DNA of 35,914 nucleotides from Thorsellia anophelis DSM 18579 (GCF_900111395.1 NZ_FOHV01000027.1:1-35914), one strand, 5' to 3'. Counted from the stretch's first letter, positions 16,502-26,506 are shown. Notes: generated by a model not told the origin, from the sequence alone. Numbers and translations: made by a program.

Positions 16502-17686
16502 GTGAAAACAGAGAATGATTCATCCCTTACAAATGAAATGCAAAATCCAATATTGGCTATAAATAGACAAATTAAACAATCAGGAATCGGAAAAAAAATA
16601 CTAAGAGGTATCATTTGGATTATTTTTCTCATGCTATTAATTGTCGGCATAGTAATGATATTTAATTATTTAGGTTCACGTCCTGAACCTGAAGTTGCCC
16701 TTCCTCCTCCCATTACAGTCTCTACCGCTGTTCTTAAAGAGGGAAGTATTACCCCAAAATATTCGTTTATTGGTGAAATTAAAGCAAAGCAAACTGCTTC
16801 AGTGAGCGTTGAAGTTAATAACGCAAGGATATTGTCTTTACCTGTAGATGCTGGCACTTATGTGAAAACGGGAGATATTTTAGCAATCCTAGACAATCAA
16901 ACTTTACAGTATCAACGAGATCAAGCGGCAAGTAATTTTGAACAAGCCAGAGATGAATATCAAAGAAAAACTCGATTAGGTAGTGCTGGTGGAATTAGTC
17001 AAGAGCAATTAGTATCAAGCCGTACAGCGATGGAATCGGCAAAAGCGAGATTAGATGATGCTGAATTAACGCTTTCTAAAAGTACACTTCGTTCACCTGT
17101 GGATGGGATAATCATTACAAGGCACCAAGATATTGGTTCACTTGCGAATCCAACTTCACCTTTGTTTACAATTGCAGTTGATGGGTTAACTGAATTTGTA
17201 GCTAAAGTACCTGAAAATCAACTGCAGCTTTTTAGCATTGGACAAATAGTCAATATCCAATTAAGTGGGCAACCTGAACCACTTAGTGGCAAAATTAGGC
17301 TAATCGAGCCATTAATTAACGCCACAGAGAGAACTGCTAATCTATATCTATCTTTTGATGATGCAACGTTTAAACCTATTGGATTATTTGGCATGGCTAA
17401 TATCGAATTAGCAGATAAAACGGGATTAATTGTTCCAACCACAGCTATATTGCTTGATGAACAAGGAAACTATATTTGGACCGTGAACGCTGAAAGTAAA
17501 ATTGATAAAACTTACATCAAAGAAATATCGAGGCAAGATAATCAAGCAATCATTGAGTTAGTTCAATTAAATACTCCTATAAAAACTGATTCACAAATCC
17601 ATGTAGTTTTAAGAGCCGGAACATTGATAAATGAAGGTGATATAGTAAATTCATTTCAATTAGACTCAATTACAAGTTCGAACTAA
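16502..17686 (+). CDS. RND efflux periplasmic adaptor (membrane fusion protein)
   Basis: A 394-residue HlyD/AcrA-type protein that links an inner-membrane RND pump to an outer-membrane channel. One membrane span at residues 36-57 anchors it, in place of the lipoprotein signal of AcrA. It continues with a lipoyl half (SVEVNNARILSLPVDAGTYV), a short coiled-coil hairpin (about 120-180), the second lipoyl half (STLRSPVDGIIITR) and beta-barrel domains. The start is GTG at 16502, with AAGGA six bases upstream; the ATG overlapping it (16500) runs straight into TGA. The pump gene follows 20 bases downstream. Confidence 0.9.
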   Translation: MKTENDSSLTNEMQNPILAINRQIKQSGIGKKILRGIIWIIFLMLLIVGIVMIFNYLGSRPEPEVALPPPITVSTAVLKEGSITPKYSFIGEIKAKQTASVSVEVNNARILSLPVDAGTYVKTGDILAILDNQTLQYQRDQAASNFEQARDEYQRKTRLGSAGGISQEQLVSSRTAMESAKARLDDAELTLSKSTLRSPVDGIIITRHQDIGSLANPTSPLFTIAVDGLTEFVAKVPENQLQLFSIGQIVNIQLSGQPEPLSGKIRLIEPLINATERTANLYLSFDDATFKPIGLFGMANIELADKTGLIVPTTAILLDEQGNYIWTVNAESKIDKTYIKEISRQDNQAIIELVQLNTPIKTDSQIHVVLRAGTLINEGDIVNSFQLDSITSSN

Positions 17687-17706
17687 ACTTACTAGGGAAA
17701 GCATAT

Positions 17707-20700
17707 ATGTCAATGCCATTATCAACTTGGTCTATTAGAAACCCAATTCCACCTTTAGTTCTTTTTTTAGTGCTAATAGTAACGGGGTTGATTAGCTTTA
17801 AATTTTTACCTATTACACAAACACCTAACTTAGTCATTCCTGTTGTTATCGTAACAGTCAATCAACCAGGCGCAGCTCCGGCTGAAATTGAAACGCAAGT
17901 TACCCAAAAAGTAGAAGGTGCGCTCACAGGTATACAAGGCGTTAAACATATTAATTCAACGATTCGAGAAGGTAGTTCAAGTACTATGATCGAATTTTAT
18001 ATGAGTACTGATATCGACAGAGCCGTTAATGATACCCGCGATGCCATTACTAAAATTCGTTCAGATTTACCTAGCTCTATTTTAGATCCTGTCATTCAAA
18101 GATTTGAAGCTGAATCACAACCTATATTAATCTACACTCTTGGTTCATCTGTACAAAATCAAGAAGAGTTGAGTTGGTTTATAGATGATACTTTAAGCCG
18201 TGAACTATTATCTATTTCAGGAGTTGCTACGGTTACAAGAAATGGTGGTATTGATAGAGAAATAACATTAGTGCTTGATCCTGATAGATTAGCTGCTTAT
18301 GGGATAAGTGCACAGCAAGTGAGTCAACAAATTGCTCAAACAAATATTAACTTACCAAGCGGGCGTTTTACACTTGGAGATCAAGAGTTTACCTTACGTA
18401 CAATTGGTAACCAAAAAACGGTATCTGATCTACAGAGTATGTGGATTGCACTGAATAATCAACAACGAGTTAAATTGACCGATCTTGGCCATATAACGGA
18501 TGGAACAGTTGAGCAACGTAACATTACTAGACAAGACAATAATCCCGTTATTACCTTTAGTATTACTCGCTCTAAAGGGTCTAGCGACGTTACCGTTGGT
18601 AATAAAGTTGCAGAAAAAATTGAAATGCTTAAAAAAGCGAATCCCGATCTAGTATTCACCCTAGCATTATCGATGGTTGAATTCACTCAGACCACTTATG
18701 ACTCAACAATTTATACGTTTTTTGAAGCCGCGTTTCTTACCATTTTTGTTATATTTCTCTTTTTAAGAGACCTAAGAGCAACATTTATTGCTGCTATTAC
18801 AATTCCTTTATCAATCATTCCAACTTTCATTTTTATGCAAGCCATGGATTTTTCACTTAACATGGTAAGTTTACTCGCTATCTCTTTAGTAACAGGGGTG
18901 CTGGTAGATGATGCTATAGTTGAAATAGAAAATATTCATAGGCATATGCATGAAGGGAAAAAACCTTATTCTGCTGCTGTAATTGCTGCAGATGAAATAG
19001 GGCTAGCCGTTGTTGCAACTACAATGGTAATATGTTCTGTTTTTATGCCTGTGAGTTTTATGGATGGTATTGCAGGTCAATACTTTAGAGAATTTGGCCT
19101 AACAGTTGCCGTATCTGCTTTTTTTTCGTTAGTGGTTGCAAGACTTTTGACCCCGATGCTGTGCGCCTATTTTTTGAAAATGCCTAAGCATTTTAATGAA
19201 GAACAGAAGCAAGGTTGGATAATGAAAAACTACCAGCGTATGCTCAGATGGACATTAGATCACAGGGCTAAAACCGTCTCTTTAGCAGTTGTAGTGATGT
19301 TTTTTTCTTTTGGCATAGCTGGATATGTCCCTACTGATTTTTTACCAGTTAGTGATTATGGTCAATCAAGGTTATCTGTTCAACTTCCTCGTGGTGCAGA
19401 TGCTGCCCAAACCGATAAAGCGATGCAAGAAATTGCAAAAAAACTTAAAATGCGTTCTGAAGTTGATTTCACAATTACAAGCGTCTCAGCTGAAAATGTC
19501 AACCGAGGTGAAATCAATATCAAACTCATTCCTGCGGATAAAAGATCACTATCTCAAAGAGAATTTGAAAGTGATGTTTTACCTTCACTAATGACACTGC
19601 CTGATGTGAAAGTAGATTTCAGCAAAGTTGAGGGTGGAAAAGATCTGTCTTATAACTTGGTTGGCAATAATTCTGAGTTATTACAGCAAACTGCTCAAGC
19701 CATTGAGCGAGAAATGAGAGCTTTACCTGAACTTATCAGTGTAAGCACTAGTGCAGGTGAGCGTCAGCCAGAAGTGATTATTACCCCTAATTACCCTAAG
19801 GCAGCGCAGCTTGGTATCACTCCAGAGGCAATTGGCTACGCACTAAACATTGCAACTTTAGGTGATATAGAATCACGTTTAGCAAAATTCAATGAAGGTA
19901 GCCGCCAAGTGCCAATTCGCGTTAGATTGCCAGTTGGTGAAGAACAAACCTTGGATGTGTTAAGAAATCTTCCAATCAGAACATCAAGTGGTAGTACCGT
20001 GCCATTAGTTGCTGTTGCAGATTTAAGTTTTGCACTTGGGCCAACAGTCATAGAACGCTACGATCGTGTTCAAAAAATTGCCATTGAAGCAAATCTAAAT
20101 AATGTCGCATTAGGTGCAGGTGAGCAAAAATTATTTGAACTTGAGAGTGTCAAAAATTTACCCCAAGGAATTACATTAACAAGAAGTGGTGATGCTGAGG
20201 TGTTTAATGAGTTATTAACCAACTTCTTCTTAGCGATTGGCGCCGGCTTACTACTTGTTTACGTAGTACAAGTTTTACTCTATAAAGATTGGCTCCAACC
20301 TTTAACTCGAATGGCAGCCCTTCCCTTGTCAATTGGTGGTGCTTTCTTCTTGTTGCTGATTACCGGTACACCTTTTAGCATGCCTGTTATGATAGGGATG
20401 CTAATGTTGATGGGTATCGCTGATAAGAATGCCATTTTATTAGTTGATTATATGTTAGAGCTAATAGATAGGGGTGAAGACAAAAGAACAGCGATATTAA
20501 AAGCGTGCCAAGTTAGAGCAAGACCAATTATAATGACATCACTTGCAATGTTAGCAGGTATGATACCTATCGCTATGGGTATTGGTTTGAATACTGAATT
20601 TAGAGCGCCTATGGCAGTTGCCGTAGTCGGTGGTTTGATTTCGTCAACATTGCTTAGTTTAATTTTTGTACCTGTACTCTTTAGTATCGTTCGCGATATT

Positions 20701-20751
20701 AAAGTTTGGTTAGCATCATTGCTTAAACCATTTGTAAACCAAGCAGAATAA
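17707..20751 (+). CDS. RND multidrug efflux pump, HAE1 (AcrB-like) subunit
   Basis: A 1014-residue proton-driven trimeric pump of the inner membrane. It shows the two-fold RND plan: TM1 near residues 13-33, a large periplasmic loop, TM2-6 around 335-480, a second periplasmic loop, and TM8-12 near 835-1000. The proton-relay aspartates of TM4 are D401 and D402 in GVLVDDAIVEIENI. The conserved NPIPPLVLF start and the MGIADKNAILLVDY motif of the second half are present. It is shorter than AcrB (1049). No outer-membrane factor gene follows, so a TolC-type channel encoded elsewhere is presumably used. Substrates are unknown. Confidence 0.95.
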   Translation: MSMPLSTWSIRNPIPPLVLFLVLIVTGLISFKFLPITQTPNLVIPVVIVTVNQPGAAPAEIETQVTQKVEGALTGIQGVKHINSTIREGSSSTMIEFYMSTDIDRAVNDTRDAITKIRSDLPSSILDPVIQRFEAESQPILIYTLGSSVQNQEELSWFIDDTLSRELLSISGVATVTRNGGIDREITLVLDPDRLAAYGISAQQVSQQIAQTNINLPSGRFTLGDQEFTLRTIGNQKTVSDLQSMWIALNNQQRVKLTDLGHITDGTVEQRNITRQDNNPVITFSITRSKGSSDVTVGNKVAEKIEMLKKANPDLVFTLALSMVEFTQTTYDSTIYTFFEAAFLTIFVIFLFLRDLRATFIAAITIPLSIIPTFIFMQAMDFSLNMVSLLAISLVTGVLVDDAIVEIENIHRHMHEGKKPYSAAVIAADEIGLAVVATTMVICSVFMPVSFMDGIAGQYFREFGLTVAVSAFFSLVVARLLTPMLCAYFLKMPKHFNEEQKQGWIMKNYQRMLRWTLDHRAKTVSLAVVVMFFSFGIAGYVPTDFLPVSDYGQSRLSVQLPRGADAAQTDKAMQEIAKKLKMRSEVDFTITSVSAENVNRGEINIKLIPADKRSLSQREFESDVLPSLMTLPDVKVDFSKVEGGKDLSYNLVGNNSELLQQTAQAIEREMRALPELISVSTSAGERQPEVIITPNYPKAAQLGITPEAIGYALNIATLGDIESRLAKFNEGSRQVPIRVRLPVGEEQTLDVLRNLPIRTSSGSTVPLVAVADLSFALGPTVIERYDRVQKIAIEANLNNVALGAGEQKLFELESVKNLPQGITLTRSGDAEVFNELLTNFFLAIGAGLLLVYVVQVLLYKDWLQPLTRMAALPLSIGGAFFLLLITGTPFSMPVMIGMLMLMGIADKNAILLVDYMLELIDRGEDKRTAILKACQVRARPIIMTSLAMLAGMIPIAMGIGLNTEFRAPMAVAVVGGLISSTLLSLIFVPVLFSIVRDIKVWLASLLKPFVNQAE

Positions 20752-20760
20752 TGTTCATTT

Positions 20761-20786
20761 CCCCAATAGGTCATCATCTACTGGGG
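20761..20786 (+). terminator. Possible terminator hairpin after the RND pump gene
   Basis: CCCCAATAG and CTACTGGGG pair with one internal mismatch around an 8-base loop. The following tract (AGTTTAG) has few Ts, so termination may be weak. Confidence 0.35.
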
Positions 20787-20826
20787 AGTTTAGTGATATC
20801 CGTGACTATTATCAGGTAGATTAATA

Positions 20827-21444
20827 ATGACTATAATAAATGAAAAGCCAATACCCTATGCAGAATTTGTATCAAGCTTTGAATCAATTAGCTATTTTAA
20901 TAAACAAGAGATGCCAGACGAATTACTATATGGAGTTTATGAAAGTCCTATTGGATTAATTACCTTGGGTATTTATGAAAATGCCCTCTGTTATTTATCG
21001 TTTGCTGAAATCTGTGAGAGAACCAATCTACCTTTACCGGCAAAAAAACTAGAAAATTTTTATAAAAAAACAGCTAAACTATCAGATAACCACCCAATTA
21101 TAAACCAATGCAAAAAAGAACTCAGTGAATATTTTCAATATCAAAGACAGGAATTTACGATACCGTTGGCACTTCCAGGTACATTTTTCCAAAGACAAGT
21201 TTGGGCTTCATTAACTCACATCCCTTATGGTTCTACTATTTCGTACCAAATGCAAGCAGCATGGATTCATAATGAAAAAGGTATGCGTGCTGTAGGGACT
21301 GCTAATGGCGCTAATCCAATTGCACTTATCATACCATGCCACCGAGTTATTGGTAAAAATGGTCATTTAACAGGTTACGCTGGTGGTCTACACATTAAAA
21401 AAGCATTACTCGATTTTGAAAATAGGATAGTATTCAACTTATAA
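20827..21444 (+). CDS. ogt: Methylated-DNA--protein-cysteine methyltransferase
   Basis: A suicide DNA-repair enzyme that moves methyl groups from O6-methylguanine and O4-methylthymine to its own cysteine. The active-site PCHRV motif has C171, preceded by the recognition-helix region (MRAVGTANGANP) and followed by GHLTGYAGGL. The N-terminal domain begins near residue 34 (LLYGVYESPIGLITLG). About 33 residues at the start have no match to E. coli Ogt (171 residues) that I recognise, making this protein unusually long at 205. No strong ribosome site precedes the ATG, so a later start, such as Met29, is possible. It follows the RND operon by 75 bases. Confidence 0.93.
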   Translation: MTIINEKPIPYAEFVSSFESISYFNKQEMPDELLYGVYESPIGLITLGIYENALCYLSFAEICERTNLPLPAKKLENFYKKTAKLSDNHPIINQCKKELSEYFQYQRQEFTIPLALPGTFFQRQVWASLTHIPYGSTISYQMQAAWIHNEKGMRAVGTANGANPIALIIPCHRVIGKNGHLTGYAGGLHIKKALLDFENRIVFNL

Positions 21445-21669
21445 TTCCAAAATCCTGTAATACAGATAAATTTTTCACTATTTCATCTGATACAATCTTT
21501 GGTTTAGAGGTACGATTAAACTTCTTTAACAGTCTGATTGGCTTCTATCCATCTGAACCTAATAAAAGTATTAGCATTAACTGGTTTTAATCTTAATGGG
21601 AACGTGATTTTTTTAATTAAATGGATTAACTGCGGGTTTAAAAATTATGATTGTTTAGCAAAATTATTG

Positions 21670-21713
21670 CCTAAAGCATAAAATTAGATTACGCGATGAT
21701 TTTATACTTTAGG
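21670..21713. terminator. Hairpin between convergent ogt and the asparaginase-like gene
   Basis: CCTAAAG-C-ATAAAAT and ATTTTAT-A-CTTTAGG pair over 14 of 15 positions. It lies between two convergent genes and probably ends transcription, although the flanking T-runs are short. Confidence 0.5.
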
Positions 21714-21741
21714 TACTCAACTTTTGTTTAAGTGCTATCGC

Positions 21742-22704
21742 TTAACTTCTTAGTGCTTTTAAGTAAGCATCATACTCTTCATCATATTGAGCTAATTGCA
21801 TCTGACTAATTGGTTTAACTTCGCAGGCAAAACCTTGATTAGTACAAATATAGATAGCAGGCACCGCGCCTTGATCACTGACAACAAAGATAAAGCCATC
21901 TGGGTAGTTTGTCGCGCAACCAAAACGCCCCATCCTGTCAATCGCAATCAAAGACATCGAACCAGATGTTTTACCAAGATAATCGAGTTTTTCATAGTGA
22001 TCTCTTAGGGCTGTTTCGCAAGCTAATTGAGCAGATATTCCTGTTGATAATAAACGTATAACCTCATATGAAAGACTACCCTTCATAATATCATCACCTG
22101 AGCCCACCGCTACCGCAGCACCGATACTGCTATCAGCATAACACCCACATCCTAACATTGGAACATGGCTTACCACTCCACTACGTTTCATAAACCAATC
22201 AGAACCAGAAAGTGCAGCGGCAATGCTCCCTTCTTTGTCAATTCCTAATACTGCAACAGCACCAAAATGTCTGACTGATTTTTTATCTAACTTTCGATCT
22301 ATAGATTTTTGCCACAAATATTTCGCTTCATCTGTCAAAATATTTTGTATTGGCATACTCCGTTGCTCAGCGTACTGAGTAACTGCTTTACCCGCCCTAA
22401 CACTATCAATTTTACGGATACTTAAACTTTGGGCAATTTGTGAAGGATGCATGATATCAACAGCACAAGTTACAGCACCAAAGCCTAATGTATCACCATC
22501 CATGTAAGCAGCATCAAGCTCTACAACACCATCTCGATTTGGTAATGCGCCTAGGCCAGCACAATAAATATCAGGATTGCTCTCCATCTCCATCATCGCT
22601 CTTTCAATCGCCGCGCCAATTGATTGATTATTTTCTAACATTAATCTTGCATGATTAATCGCATCATGCGACATTCTCCATGCACCAATTATACAATTTC
22701 TCAT
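21742..22704 (-). CDS. Glycosylasparaginase/isoaspartyl-peptidase family protein, catalytic residues altered
   Basis: A 320-residue Ntn-hydrolase of the type-2 asparaginase family (human AGA, E. coli IaaA). Matches include the N-terminal AW-x-MSHDAINHAR helix region, GFGAVTCAVDI (AGA: DVGAVGDLR), and CGCYADSSIGAAVAVGSGDD (AGA: GAYADDTAGAAAATGNGD). Active members are cleaved before a Thr that becomes the nucleophile, in an HDTVG or GTVG motif. Here the aligned stretch is VRHFGAVAV (144-152), with no Thr. The GRVGDSP substrate loop is SGVVSHVP (175-182), and the Thr before the final GxGD is Val. GGAGGGG lies 2-3 bases before the ATG. It is either an inactive relative or an enzyme with a different mechanism. 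The substrate is unknown. Confidence 0.75.
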   Translation of the reverse strand: MRNCIIGAWRMSHDAINHARLMLENNQSIGAAIERAMMEMESNPDIYCAGLGALPNRDGVVELDAAYMDGDTLGFGAVTCAVDIMHPSQIAQSLSIRKIDSVRAGKAVTQYAEQRSMPIQNILTDEAKYLWQKSIDRKLDKKSVRHFGAVAVLGIDKEGSIAAALSGSDWFMKRSGVVSHVPMLGCGCYADSSIGAAVAVGSGDDIMKGSLSYEVIRLLSTGISAQLACETALRDHYEKLDYLGKTSGSMSLIAIDRMGRFGCATNYPDGFIFVVSDQGAVPAIYICTNQGFACEVKPISQMQLAQYDEEYDAYLKALRS

Positions 22705-22789
22705 TGCCCCTCCATGTTTATACGCCTCAAATTTGATTAGGACGTATGTAAATTAAAATATGTAACGCTTAATCTAAAATTCAGATAAA

Positions 22790-23176
22790 TTAGTTATCTA
22801 GTCTCATCCATCTGAGGGAATTTGCACCAGAAACATTAGGATCTCGCGAGCACTGTAATAAGATTGCATCTCCTATTACGATAACTGAACCCTCAGAATA
22901 AAAAACATTATTATAAATACAACAGTTATTTGAGCATTGATTAGCAACATCTTGCCTATTTTGAGTGTCTGTAATTAGAGGTAAGTTAATATTTGGTTGT
23001 AGCGTAATATGTCCTTGGTGATTAGGCAAAGTTGCTGGCAATGTAGTAGGTACACTTACATTTGCATTTACAAGACCAAATCCCCCTAAATAAAACAAAC
23101 ACACTAAAGCTGTTTTCGATAAAATATAACTCATTTTATTGTGAATAATATATTTCTTAAAATTCCCTTTTGACAT
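22790..23176 (-). CDS. Small secreted protein, DUF1496 (YnjH-like)
   Basis: About 128 residues. A positively charged start and hydrophobic stretch ending GLVNA suggest a signal peptide with a long n-region. The mature part has a low-complexity, Pro/Thr-rich linker, then a C-terminal block with NQCSNNCCIYNNVFYSEGSV and LLQCSRDPN...LRWMRL, which I recognise as the DUF1496 cysteine pattern. Five cysteines suggest disulfides in the periplasm. I start at the ATG 23174-23176 with AGGA six bases upstream; the ATG at 23182 abuts that site. A start at 23134 would give a more typical signal peptide but has no ribosome site. Function unknown. Confidence 0.65.
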   Translation of the reverse strand: MSKGNFKKYIIHNKMSYILSKTALVCLFYLGGFGLVNANVSVPTTLPATLPNHQGHITLQPNINLPLITDTQNRQDVANQCSNNCCIYNNVFYSEGSVIVIGDAILLQCSRDPNVSGANSLRWMRLDN

Positions 23177-23243
23177 ATTCATTCCTATCTTAAAATTTCG
23201 TCAAGTTTATAACCATTAAATGCCTAAAAATATAAGTATGCAA

Positions 23244-24908
23244 TTATTTATTAGAGGCAAAAGCCGCATCCACTATTTCAACAGCTTCTTTAGAAATAAG
23301 ATCTAAATGCTCATGACTGATAAAACTTTCACAATAAATTTTATATGCTTCTTCTGTACCAGACGGTCTAGCAGCAAACCAACCATTATCAGTCACTACC
23401 TTAAGCCCACCGATAGAAGCATTATTGCTTGGGGCATGTGTGATCCTTGCTGTAATAAGATCTCCGGCTAAGGTTTTAGCTTGAACCTGATCAGGGGATA
23501 ATTTACTTAAAATTGCTTTTTGTTCATGAGTAGCATTAGCTTGAATCCGATTATAAATTGGCGCACCAAATTTTTCTGATAATTCATCGTAGTGAACCTG
23601 TGGATTTTTTCCTGTTCTAGCAGTTATTTCGGCACTCAATAGGCACATGATAATCCCATCTTTATCTGTTGACCAAGGTTTTGCATCAAACCTTAAAAAA
23701 GATGCACCAGCACTTTCTTCTCCTCCAAATCCTAATTTACCAGTATATAACCCATCAACAAACCACTTAAATCCAACTGGAACTTCAACTAGCTTGCGGT
23801 TAAGTGAGCTTACCACTCTATCAATCATCGCACTAGAAACAAGCGTTTTACCCACACCAAGATCAACCGGCCAGCCTGGTCTATTTTGATACAAATAATT
23901 TATAGCAACCGATAAATAGTGATTTGGATTCATCAAACCTGCAGGCGTTACAATCCCATGTCTATCATAATCAGGATCATTTGCAAACGCTAAATCAAAT
24001 TTATCTTTTAGTCTTAATAAGCCTCCCATTGCATCAACTGAAGAGCAATCCATTCTGATAACACCATCATGGTCTAAAGGCATAAATCGGAATGTTTGAT
24101 CAACTTGATCATTAACTAAGGATAAATTTAATTTATAATATTCTGCAATTTGTTGCCAATATGCAATACCTGAACCACCTAAAGGATCAACACCTAATTT
24201 TAACCCTGCTTGCTGGATAACAGATAAATCGACTACATTGACTAAGTCCTCGACATAAGGCATCATCATGTCTTGTTGTATAATGAATTGACTTGATATT
24301 GCTTGGGATAAAGAAATCCTCTTCACACCTGCTAAAACCGCATTCTCACTACTACGTTCGTCTAGTAATTGATTTGCTCTTTTTTCAATCAAACCAGTAA
24401 AGTCAGTATCAGCAGGGCCACCATTAGGTGGATTATATTTTATACCCCCATCTTCAGGTGGATTGTGAGATGGCGTAATGACTATGCCATCTGCTAAATG
24501 AATAGGATTAGATTTATTGTGAGTTAAAATAGCATGTGATATAGCTGGCGTAGGAGTAAATCCATTCTCAGGTTGAATAATAACAGTCACTTGATTAGCT
24601 GCAAGCACTTCAAGAACAGAGATAAATGCGGGCTCAGAAAGTGCGTGAGTATCTTTGCCAACATAACAGGGTCCTGTTATTCCTTTCGCATGTCTAATTT
24701 CAGCAATAGCTTGAGCAATTGCGAGAATATGAGCTTCATTAAAGGTATGTTTAGTAGATGAGCCTCTATGCCCTGATGTGCCAAATTTAACAGCATGAGC
24801 AGATTCATGTAGTGCGGGCTGCAAAACATAATATTGTGAAGTTAATTTTGCAACATTGATTAAATCACATGAGGTCGGCTGCTGACCTGCTCTTGGGTGC
24901 TTTGCCAT
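23244..24908 (-). CDS. pgm: Phosphoglucomutase (alpha-D-glucose)
   Basis: It interconverts glucose 1-phosphate and glucose 6-phosphate, feeding UDP-glucose and glycogen routes. The catalytic phosphoserine loop is [12 protein letters not shown], the metal-binding loop is DPDYDRHG, the sugar-specificity loop is GGEESAG, and the phosphate-binding loop is ARPSGTE. Length is 554 residues against 546 in E. coli, and similarity is high throughout. The ATG at 24908 ([10 protein letters not shown]) has GGAG seven bases upstream and matches the E. coli start; a longer frame to 24926 is unlikely. In E. coli this gene is downstream of seqA, but seqA is not found here. Confidence 0.97.
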   Translation of the reverse strand: MAKHPRAGQQPTSCDLINVAKLTSQYYVLQPALHESAHAVKFGTSGHRGSSTKHTFNEAHILAIAQAIAEIRHAKGITGPCYVGKDTHALSEPAFISVLEVLAANQVTVIIQPENGFTPTPAISHAILTHNKSNPIHLADGIVITPSHNPPEDGGIKYNPPNGGPADTDFTGLIEKRANQLLDERSSENAVLAGVKRISLSQAISSQFIIQQDMMMPYVEDLVNVVDLSVIQQAGLKLGVDPLGGSGIAYWQQIAEYYKLNLSLVNDQVDQTFRFMPLDHDGVIRMDCSSVDAMGGLLRLKDKFDLAFANDPDYDRHGIVTPAGLMNPNHYLSVAINYLYQNRPGWPVDLGVGKTLVSSAMIDRVVSSLNRKLVEVPVGFKWFVDGLYTGKLGFGGEESAGASFLRFDAKPWSTDKDGIIMCLLSAEITARTGKNPQVHYDELSEKFGAPIYNRIQANATHEQKAILSKLSPDQVQAKTLAGDLITARITHAPSNNASIGGLKVVTDNGWFAARPSGTEEAYKIYCESFISHEHLDLISKEAVEIVDAAFASNK

Positions 24909-25705
24909 AATGCGTCTCCATATCAACTGAATTATCTTCAGCTCTAAAGTGAAATTACTTCTTTAACCATGCTTTTTCAAAAAGTGAATTAATACCTAGT
25001 AATGCTATATGAACTTATATCTACTCTGAATTTAAAGAACAGTAACTCAGAAAGTTTATATCTTTATATTTAAACACTTAAACAAAAAATGCATTTTCAT
25101 TCAAAAAATGTTTAGAATGTTAACATTGTAAAAAAATGACATAATTCATTATATATCTAACTGAGTTATGAAACAAATTTATAGAACTATTAAAAAGGCA
25201 TTTTACATTATTTTTTCTCATAACCATTCTATTAATAAATCATGTTTTATCCCCAGATTTAAGTTAAATGAACGACTAAATTCGCTTAAGTGAGTCCATA
25301 TTCAAATATGGATAAAAACTTAATAGTACTCTGTTTTTTTTAATAATCACATTCAACCTGAAGTTTAACATCCATTCACAAGCATCTTAAAAAATAACTT
25401 AATGTTTAGTTTAATAAAAAACCATCTAAATTGTAATCTCGTAAAATTGCACAACCTTAAAAAACAGAACTTATACTCAATGAAAATCAAGAAACAAGTT
25501 TTAGCACTACTCAAGGACTACTAAATGGTAATCAGAACGATACCTGCCCTCAACCAGATGTAATTTGGGTATAATACATTTAAGGGATGACAATTATATA
25601 GTCAAAACATGTTTAGACTAGTCTGTTATAATTAAATCTTTAATAAATTAACATACCACTTAGCATAGATACTCAATACTATCATTTCTATTGTAGGAAA
25701 TACTC
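24909..25705. other. Long AT-rich intergenic region between pgm and ybfF
   Basis: Nearly 800 bases with no supportable gene on either strand. In E. coli seqA occupies this place, on the pgm strand; I translated the minus strand and saw no SeqA motif. A 37-codon open frame without a start codon (25465-25578, plus) reads like protein but matches nothing I know. TAGTC-type short repeats near 25599-25625 are probably chance. Confidence 0.5.
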
Positions 25706-26506
25706 ATGTCTCCAATAAACAATTTATTGCATTATCATTACATTAAATCCTCTAACCAATCCGCTGATTCAAAACCTACTATAGTCATGTTACATGGTTT
25801 ATTTGGCGCAGGAAGTAATTTAAAAATACTCGCAACTGCACTTGAGCAACAGTATCATATTTTACTTATTGATCTTCGAAACCACGGTAGTTCATTTCAT
25901 GCAAATCTACATACCTATGATGCAATGGCATTAGATGTATTAGCACTCCTAGATACACTTGATTTAGAAACAGTAACTATTATTGGGCATTCAATGGGAG
26001 GAAAAGTAGCGATGCAGCTGACTACTTACTTAGCGAAAAAACTCACTAAACTTATTATTCTAGATATTGCCCCAGTTAAATATGAAATTAGAAGACACGA
26101 TGATATTTTTAAAGCATTAAAATTAATTCAATCAAATCAAATAATAAAGAGGCCAGAAGCTAGCCAAATTTTCAAATCATTTGAATTGCCAAATGCTATA
26201 GCACAATTTTTACTCAAGTCATTTGTTGATGGGAGCTGGAAATTTAATTTAGCGGTATTAGAGGAAAATTATGATAATATACTTGGCTGGGATGAAATTG
26301 AAAGTACTCAGTGCGATACGTTATTTTTGATCGGTTCTGAATCAGATTACGTTACTGCAGAGCATAAAGATGCAATTATCAAACAATTTCCTAATTCTAA
26401 AGCCCACATTATTAATGGTGCAGACCATTGGGTTCATGCTGATAAACCTGAACAAGTCATTAGAACAATTAACTCGTTCCTAATGAAAAAACAAGCTGAT
26501 TTTTAG
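25706..26506 (+). CDS. ybfF: Alpha/beta-hydrolase esterase YbfF
   Basis: A 266-residue cytosolic hydrolase with short-chain acyl esterase activity in E. coli. The HGLFGAGSNL oxyanion-loop region is at 30-39, the nucleophile elbow GHSMGG gives S96, D214 is the acid candidate in GSESDYV, and H241 lies in GADHWVHADKP. IDLRNHG and LDIAPVKY are also conserved. E. coli YbfF has 254 residues. TAGGAA lies 7-8 bases before the ATG. It is divergent from pgm as in E. coli. A hairpin with stem AAATTGAG/CTCAATTT (near 26512-26562), followed by Ts, may end the transcript. Confidence 0.92.
   Translation: MSPINNLLHYHYIKSSNQSADSKPTIVMLHGLFGAGSNLKILATALEQQYHILLIDLRNHGSSFHANLHTYDAMALDVLALLDTLDLETVTIIGHSMGGKVAMQLTTYLAKKLTKLIILDIAPVKYEIRRHDDIFKALKLIQSNQIIKRPEASQIFKSFELPNAIAQFLLKSFVDGSWKFNLAVLEENYDNILGWDEIESTQCDTLFLIGSESDYVTAEHKDAIIKQFPNSKAHIINGADHWVHADKPEQVIRTINSFLMKKQADF

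Noticed and set aside
21445-21650. Protein-like minus-strand fragments downstream of ogt
   Set aside because: Short pieces in different frames look vaguely coding, but no family could be recognised and stops are frequent.
25465-25578. 37-codon protein-like open stretch in the pgm-ybfF gap
   Set aside because: It has no start codon and matches no family that I know, including SeqA.
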